A DNA stretch of 64,000 nucleotides, taken from positions 3,658,001 to 3,722,000 of the forward strand of contig OW818656.1 in NCBI GenBank assembly GCA_942492965.1, given 5' to 3'. Numbering within the stretch: the first letter of the stretch is position 1; every line of letters begins with the position of its first letter. Below the pieces are notes generated by a model, which saw nothing but the letters and a program-made list of their open reading frames with translations, was not told the origin of the DNA and made no database searches. Shown here one piece after another: positions 7,586-15,222 of the stretch. This stretch comes from Sphingosinicella sp942492965 (GTDB taxonomy: Bacteria; Pseudomonadota; Alphaproteobacteria; Sphingomonadales; Sphingomonadaceae). The translations under genes and the position numbers were made by a program.

Positions 7586-8695
7586 ATGAGCAGTATTCCC
7601 GACCTTGCAGGCCTACGGCCCGGCGCGCGCGTTGTCGTCGCAATGTCTGGCGGCGTCGACTCGAGCGTTGTCGCGGCGCTGGTGAAAGAGGCGGGCTACG
7701 AAACGATCGGGGTCACGCTCCAGCTTTACGACCACGGCGCGGCGGTAGGGAAGGCGGGCACGTGCTGCGCGGGGAGCGACATCCACGACGCACGCCGCGT
7801 CGCTGACCGGCTCGGCATCGCGCATTACGTGCTCGATTATGAAAGCGCCTTCAAGGACAGCGTGATCGAGGCCTTCGCCGACGAATATGTGCAGGGGCGC
7901 ACGCCGATTCCCTGCGTGACATGCAATCAGACGGTGAAGTTCTGCGATCTGCTCTCCGTTGCGCGCGATCTCGGCGCCGATGCGATGGCGACCGGCCATT
8001 ATGTGCGGCGGGTGGACGGCGCGGGCGGGCCGGAGCTGCACCGCGCGGTCGATCCGGCGCGCGACCAGAGCTATTTCCTGTTCGCCACGACGCACGAACA
8101 GCTCGGTTATTTGCGCTTTCCTCTCGGCGGCATGGAGAAGCCGGCGGTGCGCGAACATGCGCGGCGATTCGGGCTCGTGGTGGCGGACAAGCCCGATAGT
8201 CAGGACATCTGCTTCGTGCCCAACGGCGATTATGCGGGGATCGTGCGCAAGTTGCGCCCCGAAGCGGGCGAGCCGGGCGAGATCGTCGATATGGGCGGGG
8301 CCGTGCTCGGGCAGCATCGCGGCCTCATCCACTACACGGTGGGGCAGAGGCGTGGGCTCGAGATCGGCGGGCTTGCGGATCCGCTTTACGTCGTGCGGCT
8401 TGAGCCGGAGACGCGGCGCGTCGTCGTCGGGCCTCGTGCGGCGCTGGGCGTCGCTGCCGCCGCGCTCGGAAAGATCAACTGGCTCGGCTCCGATGTCGCC
8501 GCCGGCATCGATGTTCTCGCCAAGGTCCGATCGATGGCAAAGCCCGCCCCTGCGCGCTTCGACGGCACCCGCGTCACCTTCGCGGCGCCCGAATATGGCG
8601 TCGCGCCGGGGCAGGCGTGCGTGCTTTACGACGGGGAGCGCGTGCTCGGCGGCGGCTGGATCGACAGCACGGTTTCGGCGCTGGTCGCGGCCTGA
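7586..8695 (+). CDS. mnmA: tRNA-specific 2-thiouridylase MnmA
   Basis: MnmA adenylates U34 of tRNA Lys, Glu and Gln and inserts sulfur received from the TusE relay or a desulfurase. Visible parts: PP-loop AMSGGVDSSVVAAL at about 19-32, the catalytic cysteine in IPCVTCNQTVKF (Cys113), GHYVRR, DQSYFLF, and the second catalytic cysteine in SQDICFVPNGDY. The 369-residue length is normal. No strong ribosome site precedes ATG 7586. Single gene, followed by a convergent phosphatase-family gene 3 bases later. Confidence 0.96.
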   Translation: MSSIPDLAGLRPGARVVVAMSGGVDSSVVAALVKEAGYETIGVTLQLYDHGAAVGKAGTCCAGSDIHDARRVADRLGIAHYVLDYESAFKDSVIEAFADEYVQGRTPIPCVTCNQTVKFCDLLSVARDLGADAMATGHYVRRVDGAGGPELHRAVDPARDQSYFLFATTHEQLGYLRFPLGGMEKPAVREHARRFGLVVADKPDSQDICFVPNGDYAGIVRKLRPEAGEPGEIVDMGGAVLGQHRGLIHYTVGQRRGLEIGGLADPLYVVRLEPETRRVVVGPRAALGVAAAALGKINWLGSDVAAGIDVLAKVRSMAKPAPARFDGTRVTFAAPEYGVAPGQACVLYDGERVLGGGWIDSTVSALVAA

Positions 8696-8698
8696 CCG

Positions 8699-9400
8699 CT
8701 AGCTGCTCCGCGCCACCTTCGCCCACACCGGCAGGTGATCGCTGGCGCGCTTCGCAGTGAGCGAGGCGTGGACGCCGCTTTCTTCCACCTTGAAATGGTC
8801 TGACACGAAGATGCGGTCGAGCGTGCCCAGCGGGCGGCGCGTCGGGAAGCTGGGGCCGCAGTCGGCGCACTGGTGATGGCGCTGGAACTCCTTGAGCGCC
8901 TTGCTGTTCACCATCCAGTCGTTGAGGTCGCCCATCAGGATGCTGGGCAGCTGCGTGGTGCGCTCGCCGAGATGATCGACAAGCATCTTCGCCTGCCGCG
9001 CGCGATAGATCCCGGTAAGATCGAGGTGCATACCGACGACGCGCACCGGCTCCCCGCGCACGACGAGGTCGGCAAGCACTGCGCCGCGAGGCTCCAGCAT
9101 CGGCAAAAACAGGGGCTCGCCGTGGATGATCTCGTGATCCTTGCGCACGAGGATGGCGTTGCCGTGCCAGCCGATGCTGTTCGGACGGTTCTCGATGGGC
9201 ACGGCGCGATAGGGACTTTCCGCCTCGATCATATCGCGCGGAATCGCACTCGCCCGCTCGCCGAGGCGGCGGTCGGCCTCCTGAAGCGCGATGATGTCCG
9301 CATCGAGTTCATTGAGCACCGCGAGCACGCGGTCGGGCTTGCGGACCCGATCGAGCCCGATGGCCTTGCGCATGTTGTAGCTGGCGACGCGGATGGTCAT
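8699..9400 (-). CDS. Endonuclease/exonuclease/phosphatase family protein
   Basis: A 233-residue DNase I-like fold protein. Motifs: VASYNMRKAIG (start strand with Asn), DIIALQEAD (catalytic Glu), RVVGMHLDLTG, LMGDLNDW (Asp/Asn pair), and RASDHLPVWAKV (catalytic Asp-His). All catalytic groups of the Mg-dependent phosphodiesterase family are present; the substrate could be nucleic acid, phosphoinositide or sphingolipid head group. ATG 9400 is preferred because the protein then starts at the first core strand; an in-frame TTG at 9436 is less likely. No signal peptide. Confidence 0.85.
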   Translation of the reverse strand: MTIRVASYNMRKAIGLDRVRKPDRVLAVLNELDADIIALQEADRRLGERASAIPRDMIEAESPYRAVPIENRPNSIGWHGNAILVRKDHEIIHGEPLFLPMLEPRGAVLADLVVRGEPVRVVGMHLDLTGIYRARQAKMLVDHLGERTTQLPSILMGDLNDWMVNSKALKEFQRHHQCADCGPSFPTRRPLGTLDRIFVSDHFKVEESGVHASLTAKRASDHLPVWAKVARSS

Positions 9401-9432
9401 GGACGGGAAGATAGGGGGGCGGGGGGGATGGT

Positions 9433-10236
9433 TCAAAGAGTGAAGCTGCCTTCGATCACCGTGACGCAGGTTCCGCGGAGCACGGCGCGCTCGCCTTCGA
9501 GGCGGCAGGCGACGCGGCCGCCGCGGGCGCTGGCCTGGAAGGCCTGAAACGCCGGCTTGCCCAGCCGCTCCGCCCAGTAGGGGGTCAGCATCGCGTGCGC
9601 GGCGCCGGTGACGGGGTCTTCGTCGATGCCCGCGCCTGCTGCGAACACGCGGCTGACCACGTCGAAAGCGCTGTCGCCGGGCGCGGTGACGACGACGAGA
9701 TGGTTGCCGACCTCGCGCAGCAGGCCGAAATCGGGCTTCATCGCGCGCACGGACGTCGCGTTGGGCACGACGTAAAGCCAGTTCTCGCCGGGAAAGCTGA
9801 GCACGGCTTCGGGCGTGAGGCCGATCGCCTTCACGACGCGCGGGTCCGCCGCGTCGGGCGTCGGGCGGCGCGCGGGCAGATCGAGTTCGTAGCCGCCGTT
9901 GGCACGCCGCACTTCAAGCACGCCCGCAAGCCGCGTGCGGAACCGGACGCGGTCGAGATCGACGTCGCGCGAAAGAAGATAATGCCCGCTCGCGAGCGTC
10001 GCGTGACCGCAGAGGTCCACCTCGATCGCTGGCGTGAACCACCGCAGGTCATAGTCGGCGTCCGCTGCGTCAGACGGGATGAAGAAGGCGGTTTCGGCGA
10101 GGTTGTTTTCCTCGGCGATCGCCTGCAGCACGTCGTCGGCGAGCCAGGCATCCAGCGGCATCACCGCGGCGGGATTGCCTTCGAACGGGCGCGCCGCGAA
10201 GGCATCGATCTGGGCGAAGGGGAGCTTAGTGGGCAT
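9433..10236 (-). CDS. PhzF family isomerase/epimerase
   Basis: A 267-residue member of the PhzF/YddE family, which have a diaminopimelate-epimerase-like double fold. Motifs: FEGNPAAVMPLD, EENNLAETAFF with the conserved catalytic Glu, DLCGHATLASGH, and near the C-terminus GIDEDPVTGAAHAML. PhzF itself isomerises a phenazine precursor; most members have no known substrate. The start ATG 10236 has AGGAAGAG upstream and overlaps the cation transporter gene by 11 bases. No phenazine genes are nearby, so a phenazine role is unlikely. Confidence 0.88.
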   Translation of the reverse strand: MPTKLPFAQIDAFAARPFEGNPAAVMPLDAWLADDVLQAIAEENNLAETAFFIPSDAADADYDLRWFTPAIEVDLCGHATLASGHYLLSRDVDLDRVRFRTRLAGVLEVRRANGGYELDLPARRPTPDAADPRVVKAIGLTPEAVLSFPGENWLYVVPNATSVRAMKPDFGLLREVGNHLVVVTAPGDSAFDVVSRVFAAGAGIDEDPVTGAAHAMLTPYWAERLGKPAFQAFQASARGGRVACRLEGERAVLRGTCVTVIEGSFTL

Positions 10237-11149
10237 GGCTCTCTTCCTGAATGGGGCGCGTATCGAAGTGGCCGCTCGGGTCGACGTGGACAAGGATGTC
10301 GCTGCCGGGGAAGGCTTCCAGAACCGCAGCCTCGACGATGTCCACGATGTCGTGCGCGGCAAGCACCGTTATCTGCGGATCGACCCAGATGTGGAACTGG
10401 ATGAAGTCGGTGTGCCCGGCGTGGCGCGTCTTCAGCTCGTGAATCCCCTCGACGCCCGGCACTGCGCAGACGAGGGCCTTCAATCGTTCGCGCTTCTCGT
10501 CATGCCATTCCTTGTCCATCAGCATGTCGAGCGCATGGCGCGCGGTCTTGAACGCGCCCCAGGCCAGCCACAGCGCGATGAGAACACCGAACAGCGGATC
10601 GGCACCCCGCATCCCGAGCATCGCATCGAGAACAAGCGCCGCGATCACCGAGAGGTTGAGCAGCAGGTCCGACTGGTAGTGCATCCGGTCCGCGTCGATG
10701 GCCAGCGACCCGGTGCGGCGAACGATCAAACGCTGGTAGGATACGAGCGCGAGCGTCACCAGAATCGCAAAAACCGACACGCCGATGCCGAGTTCAGCTT
10801 CGGCGGGCGGCGTATCGCTCCCGAACGCATGTGCCGCGCGCCAGCCGATGCCGATTGCGGAAACGGCGATGAACACGGTCTGCGCCAGCGCAGCGATCGG
10901 CTCAGCCTTGCCGTGGCCGAAGCGGTGGTCGGCATCCGCAGGTTCGGCGGCGACGCGCACGCCGATCAGCGTGATGATCGAGGCGATGAGGTCAAGCGCG
11001 GTGTCGGCCAGCGAGCCAAGCATCGCGACGGAACCCGTCTCCATCGCCGCATATGTCTTGACCGCGCCGAGCGTCAGCGCTGCCGAGAACGACGCGATTG
11101 CCGCGCGGCGCGTGAGCTTGCCCCGCGCTTCAAGCCTCGCGGCGTCCAT
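10226..11149 (-). CDS. Cation diffusion facilitator, FieF-like
   Basis: A 307-residue inner membrane metal/proton antiporter. Visible: SLADTALDLIAS (metal-binding Asp residues of helix 2), HRFGHGKAEPIAALAQ (the conserved HxxGHGKAE loop), HYQSDLLLNLSVIAAL (His-x3-Asp of helix 5), and a C-terminal cytoplasmic domain with ELKTRHAGHTDFIQFHIWVD. It likely exports Fe(II) or Zn(II). The ATG at 11149 shares a base with the pdxH stop (TAATG), so it is coupled to pdxH. The longer upstream frame is only a shadow of pdxH. Confidence 0.9.
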   Translation of the reverse strand: MDAARLEARGKLTRRAAIASFSAALTLGAVKTYAAMETGSVAMLGSLADTALDLIASIITLIGVRVAAEPADADHRFGHGKAEPIAALAQTVFIAVSAIGIGWRAAHAFGSDTPPAEAELGIGVSVFAILVTLALVSYQRLIVRRTGSLAIDADRMHYQSDLLLNLSVIAALVLDAMLGMRGADPLFGVLIALWLAWGAFKTARHALDMLMDKEWHDEKRERLKALVCAVPGVEGIHELKTRHAGHTDFIQFHIWVDPQITVLAAHDIVDIVEAAVLEAFPGSDILVHVDPSGHFDTRPIQEESHAH

Positions 11150-11748
11150 TACGGATACTGCATGGAGCGCGCCCAGCCGCTGCCGTCGCGGTCGTAGATA
11201 TAGCGCTCGTGCAGGCGATCGCGCCGGTCCACCCAGAATTCGATGCGCGACGGCACGACGCGGTAGCCCGACCAGTGCGGCGGGCGCGGCACGTCGCCGC
11301 CATCGTACTTCGCGGTGAACTCGGCCACGCGGCCTTCCAGCGTCGCGCGGTCGTCCAGCGGCTGCGACTGGAAGCTCGCCCATGCGCCGATCTGCGAGGC
11401 GCGGGGACGGACCGCGAAATAGGCGTCGGCCTCGGCCGCCGTCACCGGCTCCACGGCGCCGTCGATGCGGACCTGACGGCGCAGCGACTTCCAGTGGAAA
11501 TTGAGGTGCGCGTGCGGGTTCGCGGTAAGCTCGCGGCCCTTCCGACTCAGCGTGTTCGTGTAGAAGGTGAAGCCGAGCGGATCGACGTCCTTCAGCAGCA
11601 CGATCCGCACCGACGGTCGCCCATCGGCATCCGCAGTGGCGAGCGACATGGCGTTGGCATCATTGAGTTCGGAAGCGGACGCCTCCCGGAACCAGTGGCC
11701 AAAGAGTTCGAAGGGATCGTCGGGAAGCGTTGTCATGGCCGGCTTCAT
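11149..11748 (-). CDS. pdxH: Pyridoxamine 5'-phosphate oxidase
   Basis: PdxH uses FMN and oxygen to make pyridoxal 5'-phosphate from the pyridoxine or pyridoxamine phosphates. Signatures: MSLATADADGRPSVRIVLLKDVD (FMN-binding strand), FYTNTLSRKGRELTANPHAHLNFHW, RQVRIDGAVEP, and the C-terminal IEFWVDRRDRLHERYIYDRDGSGW. At 199 residues it has the usual length. ATG 11748 is chosen; ATG 11736 and a TTG at 11784 are possible, the latter running into the ars operator region. First gene of pdxH-fieF-like-phzF. Confidence 0.94.
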   Translation of the reverse strand: MKPAMTTLPDDPFELFGHWFREASASELNDANAMSLATADADGRPSVRIVLLKDVDPLGFTFYTNTLSRKGRELTANPHAHLNFHWKSLRRQVRIDGAVEPVTAAEADAYFAVRPRASQIGAWASFQSQPLDDRATLEGRVAEFTAKYDGGDVPRPPHWSGYRVVPSRIEFWVDRRDRLHERYIYDRDGSGWARSMQYP

Positions 11749-11788
11749 AGACCCTGCAACGACGGGAGGGAACCGCATGTCCAAACAA

Positions 11789-11804
11789 TTCGATGATTAT
11801 CGAA
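11789..11804. promoter_or_regulatory. ArsR operator, distal dyad
   Basis: A 16-base dyad, TTCGATGATTATCGAA, with 7 of 8 base pairs symmetric, lying in an AT-rich stretch before arsR. It matches the second dyad at 11829-11844 in its outer arms. The two centres are 40 bases apart, about four helical turns, which would place two ArsR dimers on the same face of the DNA. Confidence 0.55.
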
Positions 11805-11811
11805 ATGGGTA

Positions 11812-11840
11812 TTGACGAACATATTCGATTCGATAATTCT
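11812..11840 (+). promoter_or_regulatory. Likely ars operon promoter
   Basis: TTGACG at 11812-11817 fits a -35 element, and AATTCT at 11835-11840 (17-base spacer) or TAATTC one base earlier fits a -10. The -10 lies inside the proximal operator, so ArsR bound there would block polymerase directly. Confidence 0.45.
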
Positions 11841-11844
11841 AGAA
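11829..11844. promoter_or_regulatory. ArsR operator, proximal dyad
   Basis: TTCGATAATTCTAGAA, 6 of 8 base pairs symmetric, overlaps the putative -10 and lies 21 bases before the arsR start codon. It shares TTCGAT and the AT centre with the distal dyad. Confidence 0.55.
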
Positions 11845-11865
11845 ATATAGAAAGGTGAGTCGGCA

Positions 11866-12207
11866 ATGAGCATCAAGACCAGCGACACGGCGATCGCGGC
11901 ACTCTCCGCACTAGCGCAGGAGCACAGGCTTGCGGCGTTCCGCCTGCTTGTCGAAGCCGGACCGGAGGGGCTTCCCGCCGGTACGGTTGCGGAGGAGCTG
12001 AGTGTTCCCCCATCTTCGCTTTCGTTCCATCTCGCGCATCTGGAGCGCGCGGGACTGGTTGCGAAAACCCGGATCGGGCGGACGCTGATCTACAGCGCCC
12101 GCTTCGAAACGGTTCGCGGGCTCGCCGACTATCTTCTCGAAAACTGCTGCGGAGGGCGCGCGTGCGCCGATACCGCGGCCCCTGAACGTCTCGCCAAAGG
12201 AGCCTGA
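11866..12207 (+). CDS. arsR: ArsR family arsenic-responsive repressor
   Basis: A 113-residue winged-helix regulator that should repress this operon and release DNA on binding As(III). Visible: LSALAQEHRLAAFRLLVEAG, the recognition helix region SSLSFHLAHLERAGLV, and RTLIYSARFETVRGLADYLLENCCGG. The metal-binding helix Cys pair near ELCxC is absent; the only cysteines are ENCCGGRAC at the C-terminus, as in ArsR types that bind As(III) with C-terminal thiols. First gene of arsR-arsI/cadI-arsC-acr3, with two operator dyads upstream. Confidence 0.93.
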   Translation: MSIKTSDTAIAALSALAQEHRLAAFRLLVEAGPEGLPAGTVAEELSVPPSSLSFHLAHLERAGLVAKTRIGRTLIYSARFETVRGLADYLLENCCGGRACADTAAPERLAKGA

Positions 12208-12210
12208 CCG

Positions 12211-12651
12211 ATGAAACGCCTGCATGTTCATGTCGCCGTGAGCGATCTCGAAGCCTCGACCCGCTTTTATTCGGCGCTGTTCGCCGCAGAGCCGACCGTG
12301 GTGAAAACAGACTATGCCAAGTGGATGCTCGAAGACCCGCGCGTCAACTTCGCCATTTCCGCGCACGACGGCGCTGCGCCGGGTCTGTCTCACCTCGGCA
12401 TCCAGGTGGAAAATGCAGACGAGCTGGCGGAGGTTTATGGACGGCTGCAGAAAGCGGATCGTCCCGTGCTCGACGAAGGCGCGACGACGTGCTGCTACGC
12501 GAAGTCGACCAAGAGCTGGATCGCCGATCCGCAGGATATTGCGTGGGAGACGTTCCTGACCACGGGCGACGCGGTCGATTACGGCACAGGCCCGGAACTC
12601 AGCCGTATCGCCGCCGATCCGGCCGCGACCGGCCAGCGCTGCTGCGGGTGA
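12211..12651 (+). CDS. arsI: ArsI/CadI family VOC protein (likely organoarsenical C-As lyase)
   Basis: A 146-residue vicinal-oxygen-chelate protein. ArsI enzymes use Fe(II) and O2 to cleave methyl or aryl groups from trivalent organoarsenicals; the near-identical CadI family is cadmium-induced. Metal ligands expected by position: His5 (or His7), His61 in LSHLGIQVE and Glu113 in WETF. The adjacent thiols that bind As(III) are Cys94-Cys95 in TTCCYAKSTKSW, and another CC pair ends the protein. It lies 3 bases after arsR and 4 before arsC. ArsI versus CadI cannot be fully separated by eye. Confidence 0.75.
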   Translation: MKRLHVHVAVSDLEASTRFYSALFAAEPTVVKTDYAKWMLEDPRVNFAISAHDGAAPGLSHLGIQVENADELAEVYGRLQKADRPVLDEGATTCCYAKSTKSWIADPQDIAWETFLTTGDAVDYGTGPELSRIAADPAATGQRCCG

Positions 12652-12655
12652 GACG

Positions 12656-13144
12656 ATGGAACCTTACAACGTCCTCTTTCTCTGCACTGCGAACTCGGCG
12701 CGCTCGATTCTGGCCGAAGCGATACTGAACCAGATCGGGGAAGGGCGGTTTCGGGCCTTCAGCGCTGGCAGCTATCCGCGCGGGTCCGTGAACCCGGCGG
12801 CGATCGACGTGCTGCGCAGTCTTGGGCACCCGGTCGAAGACCTGCGTTCCAAGAGCTGGGACGAATTCGCGCAGCCGGACGCGCCGAAGCTCGATTTCGT
12901 GTTTACGGTCTGCGACAACGCCGCGGGCGAGGTGTGCCCGATCTGGCCGGGGCAGCCGATGACGGCGCACTGGGGCATCCCCGACCCCGCTGCCGTCGAA
13001 GGTAGCGACGCGGAAATCCACGCCGCGTTCTTCGATGCCTACCGGCAGCTCAAGAACCGCATCTCGCTGTTCACCGCGCTTCCCATCGCATCCATTGACC
13101 GGCTGAGCCTCAGGCATCGGCTGGAGGAGATCGGCAAGGCATGA
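12656..13144 (+). CDS. arsC: Arsenate reductase, low-molecular-weight phosphatase type
   Basis: Reduces As(V) to As(III) using a phosphatase-like fold. The P-loop is FLCTANSARS (Cys10-x5-Arg16), with further cysteines at 86 (FTVCDNA) and 94 (GEVCPIWPG) in the positions of the thiol relay of thioredoxin-coupled enzymes, and the acid loop in HWGIPDP. The 162-residue length is somewhat longer than the 130-140 of the S. aureus type, as in proteobacterial members. It overlaps acr3 by 4 bases. The first P-loop position after Cys is Thr-Ala rather than the common Thr-Gly. Confidence 0.9.
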   Translation: MEPYNVLFLCTANSARSILAEAILNQIGEGRFRAFSAGSYPRGSVNPAAIDVLRSLGHPVEDLRSKSWDEFAQPDAPKLDFVFTVCDNAAGEVCPIWPGQPMTAHWGIPDPAAVEGSDAEIHAAFFDAYRQLKNRISLFTALPIASIDRLSLRHRLEEIGKA

Positions 13145-14166
13145 GTCTGTTCGAACGCTACCTGACATTGTGGGTGATCGCCTGCATCGCGGCGGGCATC
13201 CTGCTCGGATCGGCGATGCCGGGGCTGTTCGCGGCCGTCGCGGGCGCGGAGCTTTACAACGTCAACCTGCCCGTCGCCGTGCTCGTGTGGCTGATGATCA
13301 TCCCGATGCTGATGAAGATCGACTTCGCCGCGCTGCGGCAGGTCGGCGCGCACTGGCGCGGCATCGGCGTCACGCTGGCGCTCAACTGGGCGATAAAGCC
13401 CTTCACGATGGCGGCGCTCGGCTGGCTGTTCATCGGCTGGCTGTTCCGGCCGTTGCTGCCCGAAGCGGAGATCGAGTCCTACATCGCGGGCCTCATCCTG
13501 CTGGGCGCCGCGCCCTGCACGGCGATGGTGTTCGTGTGGAGCAACCTCTGCCGGGGTGAGCCGCATTTCACGCTTAGCCAGGTCGCGCTCAACGACGCGG
13601 TGATGGTTTTCGCCTTTGCGCCGATCGTCGGCCTGCTGCTCGGCCTCTCCGCGATCACGGTGCCGTGGCAGACGCTGCTGATTTCGGTGGGGCTATATAT
13701 CGTCGTGCCGGTGATCATCGCGCAGGTCGCGCGCACGCGGTTGATCGCATCCGGCGGGGACGCACGGCTGCAGCGCGCGCTCGCCGCGATCCAGCCGATG
13801 TCGCTGGCCGCGCTGCTGGCGACATTGGTGCTGCTGTTCGCTTTTCAGGGCGAGCAGATCCTCGCGCAGCCGCTTGTCATCGCGCTGCTCGCGGTGCCGA
13901 TCGCCATTCAGGGCTATCTGATCTTCGGGATCGGTTATGTCTCGAACCGCGCGTTCGGCGAGGCACACTGTATCGCAGGGCCCTCCGCGCTGATCGGCGC
14001 AAGCAACTTCTTCGAGCTTGCGGTGGCGACGGCGATCAGCCTGTTCGGCATCACCTCGGGCGCCGCGCTCGCAACGGTGGTGGGTGTGCTGATCGAGGTG
14101 CCGGTGATGCTATCGCTCGTCGCGATCGTGAACCGCTCGCGCGGATGGTACGAAAAGAGCGTCTGA
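13141..14166 (+). CDS. acr3: ACR3 family arsenite efflux transporter
   Basis: A 341-residue inner membrane protein with about ten helices that exports As(III). The N-terminus matches the family (LPVAVLVWLMIIPMLMKIDFAAL), as does GAAPCTAMVFVWSNLCRGEPHFTLSQVALND, which includes the conserved helix 4 cysteine, and EAHCIAGPSALIGASNFFELAVATAI. It is the last gene of the ars operon and overlaps arsC by ATGA. No arsH or arsM is attached. Confidence 0.95.
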   Translation: MSLFERYLTLWVIACIAAGILLGSAMPGLFAAVAGAELYNVNLPVAVLVWLMIIPMLMKIDFAALRQVGAHWRGIGVTLALNWAIKPFTMAALGWLFIGWLFRPLLPEAEIESYIAGLILLGAAPCTAMVFVWSNLCRGEPHFTLSQVALNDAVMVFAFAPIVGLLLGLSAITVPWQTLLISVGLYIVVPVIIAQVARTRLIASGGDARLQRALAAIQPMSLAALLATLVLLFAFQGEQILAQPLVIALLAVPIAIQGYLIFGIGYVSNRAFGEAHCIAGPSALIGASNFFELAVATAISLFGITSGAALATVVGVLIEVPVMLSLVAIVNRSRGWYEKSV

Positions 14167-14262
14167 TCGCCTCTTGCGACGGCGGAATTCCTCCCTATCT
14201 CCAGTCTGTTGTATTTTAGCAACAGTGGATTTTCCGGAGGCATTGTGGTGAGCGTAGGGACG

Positions 14263-15222
14263 ATGAGCGATCTCTATTCGACCCTTGGTGTAAAGCGCGG
14301 CGCGAGCGATGCGGAAATCAAGTCCGCGTACCGCAAACTGGCCAAGGAACTGCACCCCGACCGCAACAAGGACAACCCGAAGGCGTCGGAGAAATTCTCC
14401 GAGGTGACGGCGGCCTACGACCTGCTGTCCGACAAGGACAAGCGCGCGCAGTACGATCGAGGCGAGATCGACGAACAGGGCAATCCCAAGATGCCGTTCG
14501 GGTTCGGCGGCGGTGGCGGCGGGCCGGGCGGCGGTTATTCGCGCACGTACAATACTGGCGGCGATGATTTCAGCTTCACGGGCGCTGCCGACGACATCCT
14601 TTCCGAGCTTTTCGGGCGCGGACGGGGTGGCGGTGCCGGCGGCGGCGGTTTCGGGGGGTTCGACTTCGGCGGCCGCGCGGGTCCGCGCCAACCGCCTGCG
14701 AAGGGCCGCAACGTCGCCTACAAGCTCGCCGTCGATTTCGCCGAGGCGGCCGAATTGAAGCCGCAGCGTGTGACGCTCGCCTCCGGCAAGACGGTGGACC
14801 TGAAACTGCCTGCCGGGTTTGTCGAAGGCCAGCAGATCCGGCTTGCCGGGCAGGGCGAGGCGGGGCAGGGCGGAAACGGTGACGCCATCGTGACGCTGCG
14901 GGTTTCTCCGCATCGGTTCTTCAAGCGCGACGGCGACGATATCCGCCTCGAACTGCCGATCCGGCTCGACGAGGCCGTGCTTGGGGCCAAGGTGAAGGCG
15001 CCGACGACGAGCGGATCGGTGATGCTGTCGGTGCCGCCGGGCTCGTCTTCCGGCAAGGTGCTGCGCCTGAAAGGCAAGGGTTTCCACAAGAAGGATGGCG
15101 GGCGCGGCGACCTTCTGGTGACGCTCGAAATCGTGATCCCCGAAAGCGATGCTGCGCTAAAGGCGTTCGCGGAAGGCTGGGACAGCGGCAAGGCGCACGA
15201 TCCCCGCGCCGGGATGGCATGA
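14263..15222 (+). CDS. DnaJ C-terminal domain protein (CbpA-type co-chaperone)
   Basis: A 319-residue J-domain protein. The J domain spans residues 1-70 with the HPD tripeptide in LAKELHPDRNKDN, followed by a long Gly/Phe-rich linker (PFGFGGGGGGPGGGYSRTYN) and the C-terminal substrate domain (LKLPAGFVEGQQIRLAGQG, SVPPGSSSGKVLRLKGKG). The four CxxCxGxG zinc repeats of DnaJ are absent, so this is a CbpA-like class B co-chaperone for DnaK. ATG 14263 starts at the J domain; a GTG at 14248 has the better ribosome site (GGAGG 7 bases before) and would add five residues. Confidence 0.92.
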   Translation: MSDLYSTLGVKRGASDAEIKSAYRKLAKELHPDRNKDNPKASEKFSEVTAAYDLLSDKDKRAQYDRGEIDEQGNPKMPFGFGGGGGGPGGGYSRTYNTGGDDFSFTGAADDILSELFGRGRGGGAGGGGFGGFDFGGRAGPRQPPAKGRNVAYKLAVDFAEAAELKPQRVTLASGKTVDLKLPAGFVEGQQIRLAGQGEAGQGGNGDAIVTLRVSPHRFFKRDGDDIRLELPIRLDEAVLGAKVKAPTTSGSVMLSVPPGSSSGKVLRLKGKGFHKKDGGRGDLLVTLEIVIPESDAALKAFAEGWDSGKAHDPRAGMA

